Assembly (NCBI RefSeq): GCF_014863585.1
Contig: NZ_CP062253.1
Coordinates: forward strand, 956,501-1,020,500
Reading direction: 5' to 3'
Source of the DNA: Pseudomonas gozinkensis
Lineage (GTDB): Bacteria; Pseudomonadota; Gammaproteobacteria; Pseudomonadales; Pseudomonadaceae
Length of the DNA stretch: 64,000 nt
Of the stretch, positions 9,285-18,441 are shown piece after piece. The notes below the pieces were generated by a model. It did not search any database, was not told the DNA's origin, and worked only from the letters and a program-made list of their open reading frames with translations. The first letter of the stretch is position 1. Every line of letters starts with the position of its first letter. The position numbers and the translations under genes are program-made.

Positions 9285-11801
9285 ATGACGCAAGTCACGG
9301 TGAAACAACTGGCCGATGAGGTCAAAACACCGGTAGAGCGCCTGTTGCAGCAGATGCGTGAGGCAGGTCTGCCGCACACCGCCGCCGAAGAAAATGTGAC
9401 TGACAGTGAGAAGCAATCCCTGCTGACCCACTTGAAAAGCAGCCACAAGGCGAAAGTGGAAGAACCACGCAAGATCACGCTGCAGCGTAAAACCACCAGC
9501 ACCCTGCGTGTGGCTGGCAGCAAAAGCATCAGCGTTGAAGTCCGCAAGAAGAAAGTTTTCGTACAGCGTAGCCCGGAAGAAATCGAAGCCGAGCGCAAGC
9601 GTGAACTGGATGAACGTCGCGCAGTAGAAAATGCTGCCCGTCAGAAGGCTGAAGAAGAAGCCCGCGTTCGCGCCGAAGAAGAAGCGCGTCGCCAGCCTGC
9701 TGCGCCGTCCGCTCCTGCCGAAGCCGTCGCTGCTCCTGCGCCAGTGGCCGAACCTGTGCGCGAAGCCGCGCCGGTTGTTGCTGCTGCGCCAGCTGCCGAC
9801 ACTCGCAAGCGTGACGAACAGCGCCGTCCGGACAAACCACGTGCCGACGACAACAACCGTCGTGGCGGTGGTGATGGCGAGCGCAAAAACGCTCCGCATC
9901 GCGCATCGGTCAAGGAAAAGGCACCGGCTCCACGTGTGGCGCCACGCACTACCGACGAAGAAAGCGATGGCTTCCGTCGCGGCGGTCGCGGCAAGGCCAA
10001 GCTGAAGAAGCGCAACGCCCACGGTTTCCAGAGCCCGACCGGCCCTGTGGTGCGTGAAGTGAAGATCGGCGAAACCATCACTGTTGGCGATCTCGCCCAG
10101 CAGATGTCGGTGAAGGCTGCCGAAATCATCAAGTTCATGTTCAAGCTGGGCACCCCGGCCACCATCAACCAGGTACTGGATCAGGAAACTGCCCAACTGG
10201 TCGCCGAAGAACTGGGCCACAAAGTGACCCTGGTCAGCGACACCGCCCTGGAAGACTCCCTGGCCGAGTCCCTGAAGTTTGAAGGTGAAGCGGTTCCTCG
10301 TGCGCCGGTTGTGACCGTAATGGGTCACGTCGACCACGGTAAGACCTCGCTGCTCGACTACATCCGTCGTGCCAAGGTAGCTGCTGGCGAAGCCGGCGGT
10401 ATCACCCAGCACATCGGTGCATACCACGTTGAAACCGAACGCGGCATGGTCACCTTCCTCGACACCCCGGGTCACGCCGCGTTTACCGCCATGCGTGCCC
10501 GTGGTGCCAAGGCGACCGACATCGTGATCCTGGTGGTTGCGGCGGACGACGGCGTGATGCCACAAACCATCGAAGCCGTTCAGCACGCTGTCGCTGCTGG
10601 CGTTCCGCTGGTGGTTGCGGTGAACAAGATCGACAAGCCGGGTGCAGATCTCGATCGCATCCGTAGCGAACTGTCGGCCCACGGCGTGACTTCTGAAGAC
10701 TGGGGTGGCGACACTCCATTCGTTCCGGTTTCCGCGAAGATGGGTACCGGCGTTGACGAACTGCTTGAAGCTGTATTGCTGCAGGCTGAAGTTCTCGAAC
10801 TGACCGCCACTCCATCGGCGCCTGGCCGTGGTGTCGTGGTTGAATCGCGTCTCGACAAGGGCCGTGGCCCGGTGGCGACTGTTCTGGTTCAGGACGGTAC
10901 GCTGCGTCAAGGTGACATGGTGCTGGTCGGCTCGAACTATGGCCGCGTGCGCGCCATGCTCGACGAGAACGGCAAGCCGATCAAGGAAGCGGGCCCGGCC
11001 ATTCCGGTCGAGATCCTCGGCCTGGACGGTACGCCTGACGCTGGCGACGAGATGAGCGTGGTTGCCGACGAGAAGAAAGCCCGTGAAGTGGCTCTGTTCC
11101 GTCAAGGCAAGTTCCGCGAAGTCAAACTGGCTCGCGCTCACGCCGGCAAGCTGGAAAACATCTTCGAAAGCATGGGTCAGGAAGAGAAGAAGACGCTCAA
11201 CATCGTCCTCAAATCCGACGTCCGTGGTTCGCTGGAAGCCTTGCAGGGCGCTCTGAATGGCCTGGGCAACGACGAAGTGCAAGTGCGCGTGGTCGGTGGC
11301 GGCGTCGGTGGTATTACCGAATCCGATGCCAACCTGGCACTGGCTTCCAACGCTGTACTGTTCGGCTTCAACGTGCGTGCCGATGCCGGCGCACGGAAGA
11401 TCGTCGAGCAGGAAGGTCTGGACATGCGTTACTACAACGTGATCTACGACATCATCGAAGACGTCAAGAAAGCCCTGACCGGTATGCTTGGCAGCGACGT
11501 TCGCGAGAACATCCTCGGTGTGGCCGAAGTCCGTGACGTGTTCCGTTCGCCTAAGTTCGGCGCCATCGCTGGCTGCATGGTGATCGAGGGTACTGTTCAC
11601 CGTAACCGTCCGATCCGTGTACTGCGTGAAGACATCGTGATCTTCGAAGGCGAGCTGGAATCCCTGCGCCGCTTCAAGGATGACGCTTCCGAAGTACGTG
11701 CCGGCATGGAATGCGGTATCGGCGTGAAGAGCTACAACGACGTCAAAGTCGGCGACAAGATCGAAGTCTTCGAGAAGGTTCAGGTTGCTCGCAGCCTCTG
11801 A
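9285..11801 (+). CDS. infB: Translation initiation factor IF-2
   Basis: 838 residues. A GTPase that places initiator tRNA on the 30S subunit and promotes subunit joining. The N-terminal IF2N domain is followed by a charged, alanine/proline-rich linker (about residues 100-250) typical of the family. The G domain has GHVDHGKT at 347-354, DTPGH and NKID, followed by domains II, III and IV. GAGGAGAG lies just before the ATG. In-frame internal starts that make a shorter IF-2 form in enterobacteria are possible here but cannot be shown. Confidence 0.97.
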   Translation: MTQVTVKQLADEVKTPVERLLQQMREAGLPHTAAEENVTDSEKQSLLTHLKSSHKAKVEEPRKITLQRKTTSTLRVAGSKSISVEVRKKKVFVQRSPEEIEAERKRELDERRAVENAARQKAEEEARVRAEEEARRQPAAPSAPAEAVAAPAPVAEPVREAAPVVAAAPAADTRKRDEQRRPDKPRADDNNRRGGGDGERKNAPHRASVKEKAPAPRVAPRTTDEESDGFRRGGRGKAKLKKRNAHGFQSPTGPVVREVKIGETITVGDLAQQMSVKAAEIIKFMFKLGTPATINQVLDQETAQLVAEELGHKVTLVSDTALEDSLAESLKFEGEAVPRAPVVTVMGHVDHGKTSLLDYIRRAKVAAGEAGGITQHIGAYHVETERGMVTFLDTPGHAAFTAMRARGAKATDIVILVVAADDGVMPQTIEAVQHAVAAGVPLVVAVNKIDKPGADLDRIRSELSAHGVTSEDWGGDTPFVPVSAKMGTGVDELLEAVLLQAEVLELTATPSAPGRGVVVESRLDKGRGPVATVLVQDGTLRQGDMVLVGSNYGRVRAMLDENGKPIKEAGPAIPVEILGLDGTPDAGDEMSVVADEKKAREVALFRQGKFREVKLARAHAGKLENIFESMGQEEKKTLNIVLKSDVRGSLEALQGALNGLGNDEVQVRVVGGGVGGITESDANLALASNAVLFGFNVRADAGARKIVEQEGLDMRYYNVIYDIIEDVKKALTGMLGSDVRENILGVAEVRDVFRSPKFGAIAGCMVIEGTVHRNRPIRVLREDIVIFEGELESLRRFKDDASEVRAGMECGIGVKSYNDVKVGDKIEVFEKVQVARSL

Positions 11802-11872
11802 CTCGCGCACTTCAAGGGCCACGTCGGGCCGTCGCATGCAAGTGCGCGGCACGGCGTCAGGACTCTAAACGC

Positions 11873-11910
11873 AACGCCCGGTCTGGCTTTTGTCAGGCCG
11901 GGCGTTTGCC
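11873..11910 (+). terminator. GC-rich hairpin between infB and rbfA
   Basis: Stem AACGCCCGG / CCGGGCGTT with an inner imperfect stem and only TTT after it. It looks like a weak or partial terminator, or an RNA-processing hairpin within the operon. It may lower rbfA-truB expression relative to infB. Confidence 0.55.
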
Positions 11911-11960
11911 GCTTTCAGACCTTGCGGGTTTCACCGCGGGGCAGTAACAGGTAACAAATC

Positions 11961-12362
11961 ATGGCAAAAGAATACAGCCGTACCCAACGTATCGGCGATC
12001 AGATGCAGCGTGAGCTGGCCCAACTGATCCGTCGTGAAGTCAAAGACCCGCGCGTCGGCCTGGTCACCATTACCGCTGTTGAAGTCAGCCGTGACGTCGG
12101 TCACGCGAAGATCTTCATCACCGTGATGGGGCAGGACAACGCCGAAGACATCGCGCAAAGCATCAAGGTGCTCAACGCTGCCGCCGGTTTCCTGCGCATG
12201 CAGCTGGCCCGTGAAATGAAGCTGCGCAGCGTGCCGCAATTGCACTTCCACTACGACGAAAGCGTCGTGCGTGGTGCGCACTTGTCGGCCCTGATCGAGC
12301 GTGCCGTGGCTGAGGACAATCAGCACGTGGCTGCGGCAGAACCCGAAGACACCAAGGAGTAA
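11961..12362 (+). CDS. rbfA: 30S ribosome-binding factor RbfA
   Basis: 133 residues. Binds the immature 30S subunit near the 5' end of 16S rRNA and helps final maturation. The single KH-like domain is recognisable from [34 protein letters not shown] and [15 protein letters not shown] (each within the first 110 residues), with an acidic tail. It overlaps nothing and is followed 4 bases later by truB, with AAGGAG at its own 3' end serving as the truB ribosome binding site. Confidence 0.96.
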   Translation: MAKEYSRTQRIGDQMQRELAQLIRREVKDPRVGLVTITAVEVSRDVGHAKIFITVMGQDNAEDIAQSIKVLNAAAGFLRMQLAREMKLRSVPQLHFHYDESVVRGAHLSALIERAVAEDNQHVAAAEPEDTKE

Positions 12363-12366
12363 CTCG

Positions 12367-13284
12367 GTGGCTCAGGTCAAACGTATCCGTCGTAACGTCA
12401 GCGGCATCATCCTGCTCGACAAGCCGCTGGGGTTCACCTCCAACGCCGCGTTGCAGAAGGTTCGCTGGTTGCTCAACGCCGAGAAGGCCGGTCACACCGG
12501 CAGTCTCGACCCACTGGCCACCGGCGTTCTGCCGCTGTGCTTTGGCGAGGCGACCAAGTTCTCGCAGTACCTGCTCGATTCCGACAAGGGTTATGAAACC
12601 TTGGCGCAACTGGGCAAGACCACCACCACGGCGGACGCCGAAGGTGAGGTTTTGCAGGAGCGTCCGGTGACCGTTGGTCAGGCCGACATTGAAGCGATTC
12701 TGCCGAAATTTCGCGGGCAAATCAGTCAGATACCGCCGATGTACTCCGCTCTCAAGCGTGATGGCCAGCCGCTGTACAAGTTGGCCCGTGCAGGCGAAGT
12801 AGTGGAGCGTGAACCGCGTTCTGTTACTATTGCGCGCTTGGAATTGCTGGCCTTCGAAGGCGATACTGCGCGTCTTGCGGTGGACTGCAGCAAGGGCACC
12901 TATATTCGCACCCTGGTGGAGGATATCGGTGAGCAACTCGGTTGTGGTGCGTACGTCGCTGAATTGCGTCGTACCCAGGCCGGGCCTTTCACCCTGGCGC
13001 AGACCGTGACCCTCGAAGAGCTGGAAGCGGTACATGCCGAAGGCGGCAACGAAGCGGTCGACCGCTTCCTGATGCCATCGGACAGCGGCCTGCAGGATTG
13101 GCCGTTGCTGCAGTTCTCGGAAGCGAGCGCGTTCTACTGGCTCAACGGCCAGCCGGTACGTGCCCCGGATGCTCCGAAGTTCGGCATGGTGCGGGTACAG
13201 GATCACAACGGTCGCTTCATCGGTATCGGTGAAGTGAGCGAAGACGGGCGTATCGCGCCGCGTCGACTGATTCGGTCAGAATGA
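12367..13284 (+). CDS. truB: tRNA pseudouridine-55 synthase TruB
   Basis: 305 residues from GTG 12367. Makes pseudouridine at position 55 of the T loop in elongator tRNAs. The catalytic aspartate is Asp48 in [12 protein letters not shown], the same number as in E. coli. A C-terminal PUA-like domain spans roughly residues 245-305. The start is set by AAGGAG at 12354-12359; an in-frame upstream ATG within rbfA would add about 22 unconserved residues. It is the last gene of the rimP-truB group before rpsO. Confidence 0.95.
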   Translation: MAQVKRIRRNVSGIILLDKPLGFTSNAALQKVRWLLNAEKAGHTGSLDPLATGVLPLCFGEATKFSQYLLDSDKGYETLAQLGKTTTTADAEGEVLQERPVTVGQADIEAILPKFRGQISQIPPMYSALKRDGQPLYKLARAGEVVEREPRSVTIARLELLAFEGDTARLAVDCSKGTYIRTLVEDIGEQLGCGAYVAELRRTQAGPFTLAQTVTLEELEAVHAEGGNEAVDRFLMPSDSGLQDWPLLQFSEASAFYWLNGQPVRAPDAPKFGMVRVQDHNGRFIGIGEVSEDGRIAPRRLIRSE

Positions 13285-13363
13285 CCGGAAACCGGTCTGT
13301 GTAACAGCAGGCCGGCGAGTGTGGCTGTCAACAGGCACGGTCACTACTCCTTTATAGATACAG

Positions 13364-13406
13364 GGATTTGTCCCTGGCCTGTTGAAACTGTTTTTGAAAC
13401 AGTTTC
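13364..13406 (+). promoter_or_regulatory. Two hairpins in the rpsO leader (possible S15 autoregulatory site)
   Basis: CAGGGA-TTTG-TCCCTG is followed by GAAACTG / CAGTTTC around a 9-base loop, about 20-60 bases before the rpsO start. S15 represses its own mRNA through leader structures in other bacteria. The position fits, but the specific fold here was not recognised, and part of it could be a truB terminator. Confidence 0.4.
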
Positions 13407-13425
13407 CTGATAAAAGGATTGCCTC

Positions 13426-13695
13426 ATGGCTCTCGACGTTCAAGAAAAAGCTCAAATCGTTGCCGACTACCAGCAAGCTGTTGGTGACACTGGTTCGCCA
13501 GAAGTGCAAGTTGCACTGCTGACCGCCAACATCAACAAACTGCAAGGTCACTTCAAGGCCAACGGTAAAGACCACCACTCCCGTCGTGGTCTGATCCGCA
13601 TGGTAAACCAGCGTCGCAAGCTGCTGGACTACCTGAAAGGCAAGGACGTGAGCCGTTACAGCGCTCTGATCGCTCGCCTGGGTCTGCGTCGCTAA
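13426..13695 (+). CDS. rpsO: 30S ribosomal protein S15
   Basis: 89 residues, the standard length. Binds the central domain of 16S rRNA early in 30S assembly. The family signature [23 protein letters not shown] and [21 protein letters not shown] (each read in parts) are clear. AAAGGA precedes the ATG. It lies in the conserved truB-rpsO-pnp order. Confidence 0.98.
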   Translation: MALDVQEKAQIVADYQQAVGDTGSPEVQVALLTANINKLQGHFKANGKDHHSRRGLIRMVNQRRKLLDYLKGKDVSRYSALIARLGLRR

Positions 13696-13889
13696 TCAGC
13701 GATTGCGCTTTGAGGTTGGTTGTCTGTCAGACGTCAGCGGGTTTCCGCCGGCGCCTGGCAGGCTCCCAGCCTCAAGTTTTATCTGGATACACGTTTTACC
13801 CTGGACAGGCGTCGGGCCGATTCCCGGCATTGCCCAAGAATTTCGCAAGAAACCAGTTCCCCCAAGAGCCACAAAGAAGGTAGGACACC

Positions 13890-15995
13890 GTGAACCCGGT
13901 AATCAAAAAATTCCAGTTCGGTCAGTCGACCGTTACCCTCGAGACTGGCCGTATCGCCCGTCAGGCCTCCGGCGCAGTATTGGTCACCGTTGACGACGAC
14001 GTCAGCGTATTGGTGACCGTAGTCGGTGCCAAGCAAGCCGATCCGGGCAAGGGCTTCTTCCCTCTGTCCGTTCACTACCAGGAAAAGACTTACGCTGCCG
14101 GTAAGATCCCTGGCGGTTTCTTCAAGCGTGAAGGCCGTCCTTCCGAAAAAGAAACCCTGACTTCCCGACTGATCGACCGTCCGATCCGTCCGCTGTTCCC
14201 TGAAGGTTTCATGAACGAAGTGCAGGTTGTCTGCACCGTCGTTTCGACCAGCAAGAAGACCGATCCGGACATCGCTGCGATGATCGGTACCTCGGCTGCC
14301 CTGGCGATCTCCGGCATTCCGTTCGATGGCCCGATCGGCGCCGCTCGTGTGGCTTTCCACGAAAGCACCGGCTACCTGCTGAACCCGACCTACGAGCAGC
14401 AAGCTGCTTCGAGCCTGGACATGGTCGTGGCCGGTACTTCGGACGCCGTGCTGATGGTTGAATCGGAAGCCAAAGAGCTGACCGAAGACCAGATGCTGGG
14501 CGCGGTACTGTTTGCTCACGACGAGTTCCAGGTTGTGATCAACGCCGTTAAAGAACTGGCTGCCGAAGCTGCCAAGCCAACCTGGACCTGGGCGCCTGCT
14601 CCAGAAGCCACCGAGTTGCTGGCCGCTATCCGTTCCGAGTTCGGCGAAGCGATCTCCCAGGCCTACACCATCACCATCAAGGCCGACCGTTACGCTCGCC
14701 TGGGTGAGCTGAAGGATCAGGTTGTTGCCAAGCTGTCCGGCGAAGAAGGCCAGCCTTCGGCTTCTGACGTAAAAGCTGCTTTCGGCGAAATCGAATACCG
14801 CACCGTTCGCGAAAACATCGTTAATGGCAAGCCACGTATCGACGGTCGCGACACTCGCACCGTACGTCCACTGAACATCGAAGTCGGCGTTCTGCCGAAG
14901 ACTCACGGTTCGGCCCTGTTCACCCGTGGCGAAACCCAGGCTCTGGTAGTTGCGACGCTGGGCACCGCCCGTGACGCACAACTGCTGGACACCCTGGAAG
15001 GCGAGAAAAAAGACCCGTTCATGCTGCACTACAACTTCCCTCCGTTCTCGGTGGGCGAGTGTGGTCGCATGGGTGGCGCCGGTCGTCGTGAAATCGGTCA
15101 CGGCCGTCTGGCTCGTCGCTCGGTTTCGGCCATGCTGCCGGCTGCTGACGTGTTCCCGTACACCATCCGTGTGGTATCGGAAATCACCGAATCCAACGGT
15201 TCGAGCTCGATGGCTTCCGTTTGCGGCGCTTCCCTGGCCCTCATGGACGCTGGTGTTCCGATGAAGGCGCCGGTTGCCGGTATCGCCATGGGTCTGGTTA
15301 AAGAAGGCGAGAAATTCGCCGTCCTGACCGACATCCTGGGTGACGAAGACCACCTGGGCGACATGGACTTCAAAGTAGCCGGTACCGCCAAAGGTGTGAC
15401 CGCGCTGCAGATGGACATCAAGATCAAGGGCATCACCGAAGAGATCATGGAAATCGCTCTGGGCCAGGCCCTGGAAGCGCGCCTGAACATCCTCGGCCAG
15501 ATGAACCAGATCATCGGCCAGTCGCGTACCGAACTGTCGGCCAACGCTCCGACCATGATCGCGATGAAGATCGACACCGACAAGATCCGTGACGTTATCG
15601 GTAAAGGTGGCGCGACCATCCGTGCGATCTGCGAAGAAACCAAGGCTTCGATCGACATCGAAGACGACGGTTCGATCAAGATCTTCGGCGAAACCAAGGA
15701 AGCGGCTGAAGCAGCACGTCAGCGCGTTCTGGGTATCACCGCAGAAGCCGAGATCGGCAAGATCTACGTCGGCAAGGTTGAGCGCATCGTCGACTTCGGC
15801 GCATTCGTCAACATCCTGCCGGGCAAGGACGGTCTGGTTCACATCTCGATGCTGAGCGACGCTCGCGTAGAGAAAGTGACCGACATCCTGAAAGAAGGCC
15901 AGGAAGTGGAAGTGCTGGTACTGGACGTGGACAACCGCGGCCGTATCAAGCTGTCCATCAAAGACGTGGCAGCTGCCAAGGCTTCGGGCGTTTAA
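13890..15995 (+). CDS. pnp: Polyribonucleotide nucleotidyltransferase (PNPase)
   Basis: 701 residues from GTG 13890, preceded by AGAAGG. A trimeric 3'-to-5' phosphorolytic exonuclease and part of the RNA degradosome. Two RNase PH-like domains span about residues 1-215 and 310-545, separated by a helical domain. They are followed by a KH domain ([15 protein letters not shown], about 565-620) and an S1 domain (about 622-695). 194 bases separate it from rpsO; in many bacteria RNase III cuts such leaders, but no specific site is claimed here. A strong terminator follows. Confidence 0.97.
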   Translation: MNPVIKKFQFGQSTVTLETGRIARQASGAVLVTVDDDVSVLVTVVGAKQADPGKGFFPLSVHYQEKTYAAGKIPGGFFKREGRPSEKETLTSRLIDRPIRPLFPEGFMNEVQVVCTVVSTSKKTDPDIAAMIGTSAALAISGIPFDGPIGAARVAFHESTGYLLNPTYEQQAASSLDMVVAGTSDAVLMVESEAKELTEDQMLGAVLFAHDEFQVVINAVKELAAEAAKPTWTWAPAPEATELLAAIRSEFGEAISQAYTITIKADRYARLGELKDQVVAKLSGEEGQPSASDVKAAFGEIEYRTVRENIVNGKPRIDGRDTRTVRPLNIEVGVLPKTHGSALFTRGETQALVVATLGTARDAQLLDTLEGEKKDPFMLHYNFPPFSVGECGRMGGAGRREIGHGRLARRSVSAMLPAADVFPYTIRVVSEITESNGSSSMASVCGASLALMDAGVPMKAPVAGIAMGLVKEGEKFAVLTDILGDEDHLGDMDFKVAGTAKGVTALQMDIKIKGITEEIMEIALGQALEARLNILGQMNQIIGQSRTELSANAPTMIAMKIDTDKIRDVIGKGGATIRAICEETKASIDIEDDGSIKIFGETKEAAEAARQRVLGITAEAEIGKIYVGKVERIVDFGAFVNILPGKDGLVHISMLSDARVEKVTDILKEGQEVEVLVLDVDNRGRIKLSIKDVAAAKASGV

Positions 15996-16019
15996 TCACC
16001 CCGCAGCTCCAGCACAATG

Positions 16020-16057
16020 AAAATGCCCCGCCGTGAAAACGGCGGGGCATTTTTTTG
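16020..16057 (+). terminator. Intrinsic terminator after pnp
   Basis: Perfect 12-pair stem ATGCCCCGCCGT / ACGGCGGGGCAT with a GAAA loop and seven T residues. Ends the nusA-pnp transcription block. Confidence 0.93.
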
Positions 16058-16124
16058 TCCGTGAAATATCGGGTCATTCGGCGAAGTTGCCGACCTTCGA
16101 GACCAGTGCTAGGTTTAGCCCACC

Positions 16125-16200
16125 GCCCGTGTAGCTCAGCCGGTAGAGCAGCGCACTCGTAACGCGAAGGTCGCAGGTTCGATTCCTGTCTCGGGCACCA
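16125..16200 (+). tRNA. tRNA-Thr (anticodon CGT)
   Basis: 76 bases with encoded CCA, D arm GCTC/GAGC, anticodon loop CTCGTAA and T arm GGTTCGATTCC. Three non-Watson-Crick positions are visible: T6-T67 in the acceptor stem, and G27-A43 and A31-C39 in the anticodon stem. The G27-A43 position is also unpaired in the E. coli CGT threonine tRNA as I recall it. The gene is probably functional, but the pairing is weaker than usual. Confidence 0.88.
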
Positions 16201-16207
16201 CTTCCCC

Positions 16208-16711
16208 TTATTTCACTTTGCGGCTCAACTCCTCGACGGTGCGCTTGAGCTGATCCATCGCGCGATCCTGATCGTTGAGCTTCTGCTTCAGGCTGGAGAT
16301 TTCGCTGTTGCTCGAACTGGAGCTGGAGCCGCTGTTGCGCTTGAGGTCTTCGACCTGACGGCCGAGCGTATCGAGCTGGCGATCCTGTTCCTTGACCTTG
16401 TTCTTCAGATCTTCGATCTCCCTGCCGCTGGAACTCGAGCTGGAACCGCTGCTGCGCTTGAACTCTTCGATCTGACGCGACTGCTCGTTGACAGTGTCGC
16501 GCATCTTTTTCAGCTCATCGACGCTGATGCCGCTTCTGACTACCACGTCTTTGCCGTAGTCGTTATGAAGGGCAGGGATCTGGTCGCCAAAGGACGGGCT
16601 GCTGTTACTCAGTTCAACTGCCATTGCGCTGGCCGGCAGGGCCAGCATGCCCAGCAGGGCGGTCAAAGCGGTGGCGGACACAACAGAAGAAATCTTCGAA
16701 AAGCTGCGCAT
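16208..16711 (-). CDS. Exported coiled-coil protein with repeated polyserine linkers, function unknown
   Basis: 167 residues. A signal peptide (about 1-31, ending ALPASAMA) is followed by a short domain with a KDVVVRSGISVDELKKM segment and then three heptad-like helices. The helices are separated by two near-identical serine linkers (SSGSSSSSSG and SGSSSSSSNS), so the protein is built as helix-linker-helix-linker-helix. Each helix carries a related motif of the type EIxxLKxKxxxQDRxxDxL. The start is ATG 16711 with AAGGAAA upstream. There is no lipobox, so it is probably soluble in the periplasm. I do not recognise a named family. It ends next to tRNA-Thr. Confidence 0.8.
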   Translation of the reverse strand: MRSFSKISSVVSATALTALLGMLALPASAMAVELSNSSPSFGDQIPALHNDYGKDVVVRSGISVDELKKMRDTVNEQSRQIEEFKRSSGSSSSSSGREIEDLKNKVKEQDRQLDTLGRQVEDLKRNSGSSSSSSNSEISSLKQKLNDQDRAMDQLKRTVEELSRKVK

Positions 16712-16987
16712 CACTGGGTTTCCTTGTGAACAGCTAAGGTGAGTGCCGAGATGGCACATCGCTATGACTTGGAAATCCGGATTATGTTCCGCAGGTCAAC
16801 TTTTTGTGGGAGAGATGTAAAGTCCCGTGTTATTCGCTCGCCAAACGTCCTATATTCGTTGTCTGCATGAGCATCGCCCAGCAGTTTTCAGATGATCCCG
16901 AATGGTTCCGAAGGCCGGACAATCCGTGTCAGAGAGATCCTTGATGATCCACATCCATCTTCCATTCTTACGATCAGCGAGAACGCC

Positions 16988-17287
16988 ATGACTGAACTGA
17001 CTCAAGAACAACGCCACGAACAAGCACTGGAAAAGTACAAGCTTGATGCGCCAGAGCTGATGGACGAGATCAAGGACCTGAGTCCCGATGATCAGAAGGA
17101 CCAGATCCAGTGGGCGTTCGAAGACGAAGCCGAAGCCCAGGGCCTGCAACCTTGGGAATTGACACTCAAGTACACCAGCACGCCTGAGGAGTTCGAGGCC
17201 AGGCGCCTCGAGCTGCACAAGGAAGCGGCCGAGGTGTTGGGCGTCGAGTGGGATGAATACTGCGAGATGAACAATCTGGTGGTCTGA
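16988..17287 (+). CDS. Small acidic protein, probable DUF6388 family
   Basis: 99 residues from ATG 16988. No signal peptide and no membrane segment, so probably cytoplasmic. Charged helices alternate, including a DEAEAQGLQPWELTLKYTS stretch that resembles small pseudomonad proteins filed as DUF6388; that name is from memory and is not certain. An upstream in-frame ATG at 16892 would add about 32 residues of low-complexity sequence and is not used. Its terminator is shared with the convergent nadC. Confidence 0.7.
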   Translation: MTELTQEQRHEQALEKYKLDAPELMDEIKDLSPDDQKDQIQWAFEDEAEAQGLQPWELTLKYTSTPEEFEARRLELHKEAAEVLGVEWDEYCEMNNLVV

Positions 17288-17289
17288 AA

Positions 17290-17323
17290 AAAAACGCCAG
17301 CCTCGAAAGGGCTGGCGTTTTTT
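17290..17323. terminator. Bidirectional terminator between the DUF6388-like gene and nadC
   Basis: Stem AAACGCCAGCC / GGCTGGCGTTT with A residues on the left and T residues on the right, so it can end transcripts from both convergent genes. Confidence 0.9.
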
Positions 17324-17337
17324 ATTGCTCGATGGCC

Positions 17338-18186
17338 TCAGATGCTCAGGCGCATCGACAGGTCCACAGCCTTCACATCCTTGGTCATCGCGCCGATCGA
17401 GATGTAGTCCACACCGGTCTGTGCGATTGGCAACAGCGTGCTTTCGTTGATGCCGCCACTGGCTTCCAGTTTTGCCTTGCCGCCGTTCAGGCGCACGGCT
17501 TCGCGCATGTCATCGAGGCTCAGTTCGTCGAGCATGATGATGTCGGCACCGGCGGCCAGCGCTTCTTTCAGTTCCTCCAGGCTTTCCACTTCGATTTCCA
17601 CCGGTTTGCCAGGCGCAATCTTGTGCGCGGCGGCAATGGCCTGGGGGATGCCACCGCTGGCGGCGATGTGGTTTTCCTTGATCAGGAACGCGTCGTACAG
17701 ACCGATGCGGTGGTTATGGCAGCCACCGCAGGTGACCGCGTATTTCTGCGCCAGACGCAGGCCCGGCAGGGTCTTGCGGGTGTCGAGCAGTTTCACCGAA
17801 GTCTCGGCGACGAAGTCCGCCAGGTACTGCGCGCGGGTCGCCACGCCGGACAGCAATTGCAGGAAGTTCAGTGCGCTGCGCTCACCGGTCAGCAGCGAAC
17901 GGGCAGGACCTTCCAGATGAAACAGCGGCTGATTCGGCGATACCCGTTCGCCATCGCGCACCTGCCAATGCACCGCCACCCGAGGATCGAGCTGACGGAA
18001 CACCGCGTCAACCCAGGCCGTGCCACTGATGACGGCGGCGTCGCGAGTAATGATGGTGGCTTTGGCCAGGCGTTCGGCCGGGATCAGTTGCGCGGTGATG
18101 TCGCCGCTGCCGATGTCTTCGAGCAACGCACGGCGCACGTTGGCTTCGATTTCGGCGGTCAAATCGGCGAGACGTAGATTCGGCAT
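17338..18186 (-). CDS. nadC: Nicotinate-nucleotide pyrophosphorylase (carboxylating)
   Basis: 282 residues. Converts quinolinate and PRPP to nicotinate mononucleotide in NAD synthesis. Quinolinate-binding [17 protein letters not shown] and the [20 protein letters not shown] region are intact (each read in parts), and the barrel ends with [23 protein letters not shown] 18186 gives the usual MPNLRL start; an ATG 12 bases upstream is also possible. It is divergent from the DUF1631 gene, the same neighbourhood as P. aeruginosa nadC. Confidence 0.95.
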   Translation of the reverse strand: MPNLRLADLTAEIEANVRRALLEDIGSGDITAQLIPAERLAKATIITRDAAVISGTAWVDAVFRQLDPRVAVHWQVRDGERVSPNQPLFHLEGPARSLLTGERSALNFLQLLSGVATRAQYLADFVAETSVKLLDTRKTLPGLRLAQKYAVTCGGCHNHRIGLYDAFLIKENHIAASGGIPQAIAAAHKIAPGKPVEIEVESLEELKEALAAGADIIMLDELSLDDMREAVRLNGGKAKLEASGGINESTLLPIAQTGVDYISIGAMTKDVKAVDLSMRLSI

Positions 18187-18316
18187 AACGGGCTCCACAA
18201 ACTAAGTGGCCCGATTATAGGGGCATGGCGACGGCCAACCCAAGGCGAGAACAGCCACGCAGCGCTGCATCCGGTCGATTTTCTTTGAGCAAACCCGTTT
18301 CTGTCGTGGTCACTGG

Positions 18317-18371
18317 AAGGTGTCGGCGCATAGGGGAAACCCTGACGGCTCTGGCGCCGGGGACACCTTTT
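18317..18371 (+). other. Long imperfect hairpin in the nadC/DUF1631 intergenic region
   Basis: AAGGTGTCGGCGC pairs with GCGCC-GGG-GACACCTT around a loop that itself contains AGGGG/CCCT, followed by TTTTGC. It lies in the 255-base divergent gap and is not explained by either neighbour. It could be the end of a small RNA or a leader structure. Confidence 0.45.
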
Positions 18372-18441
18372 GCAAGATAATCCGCCTTGCATTTGACGCC
18401 ATGACTTTGACGTCGGCAAATCACCGTTTCAGGAGGCTTGG

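Noticed and set aside
9258..11852. 864-codon open frame opposite infB
   Set aside because: Antisense shadow of a GC-rich gene; the plus strand encodes an intact IF-2 with all motifs.
13779..15842. 687-codon open frame opposite pnp
   Set aside because: Antisense shadow; composition is biased to D, R, H, V and Q without motifs, and PNPase is complete on the plus strand.
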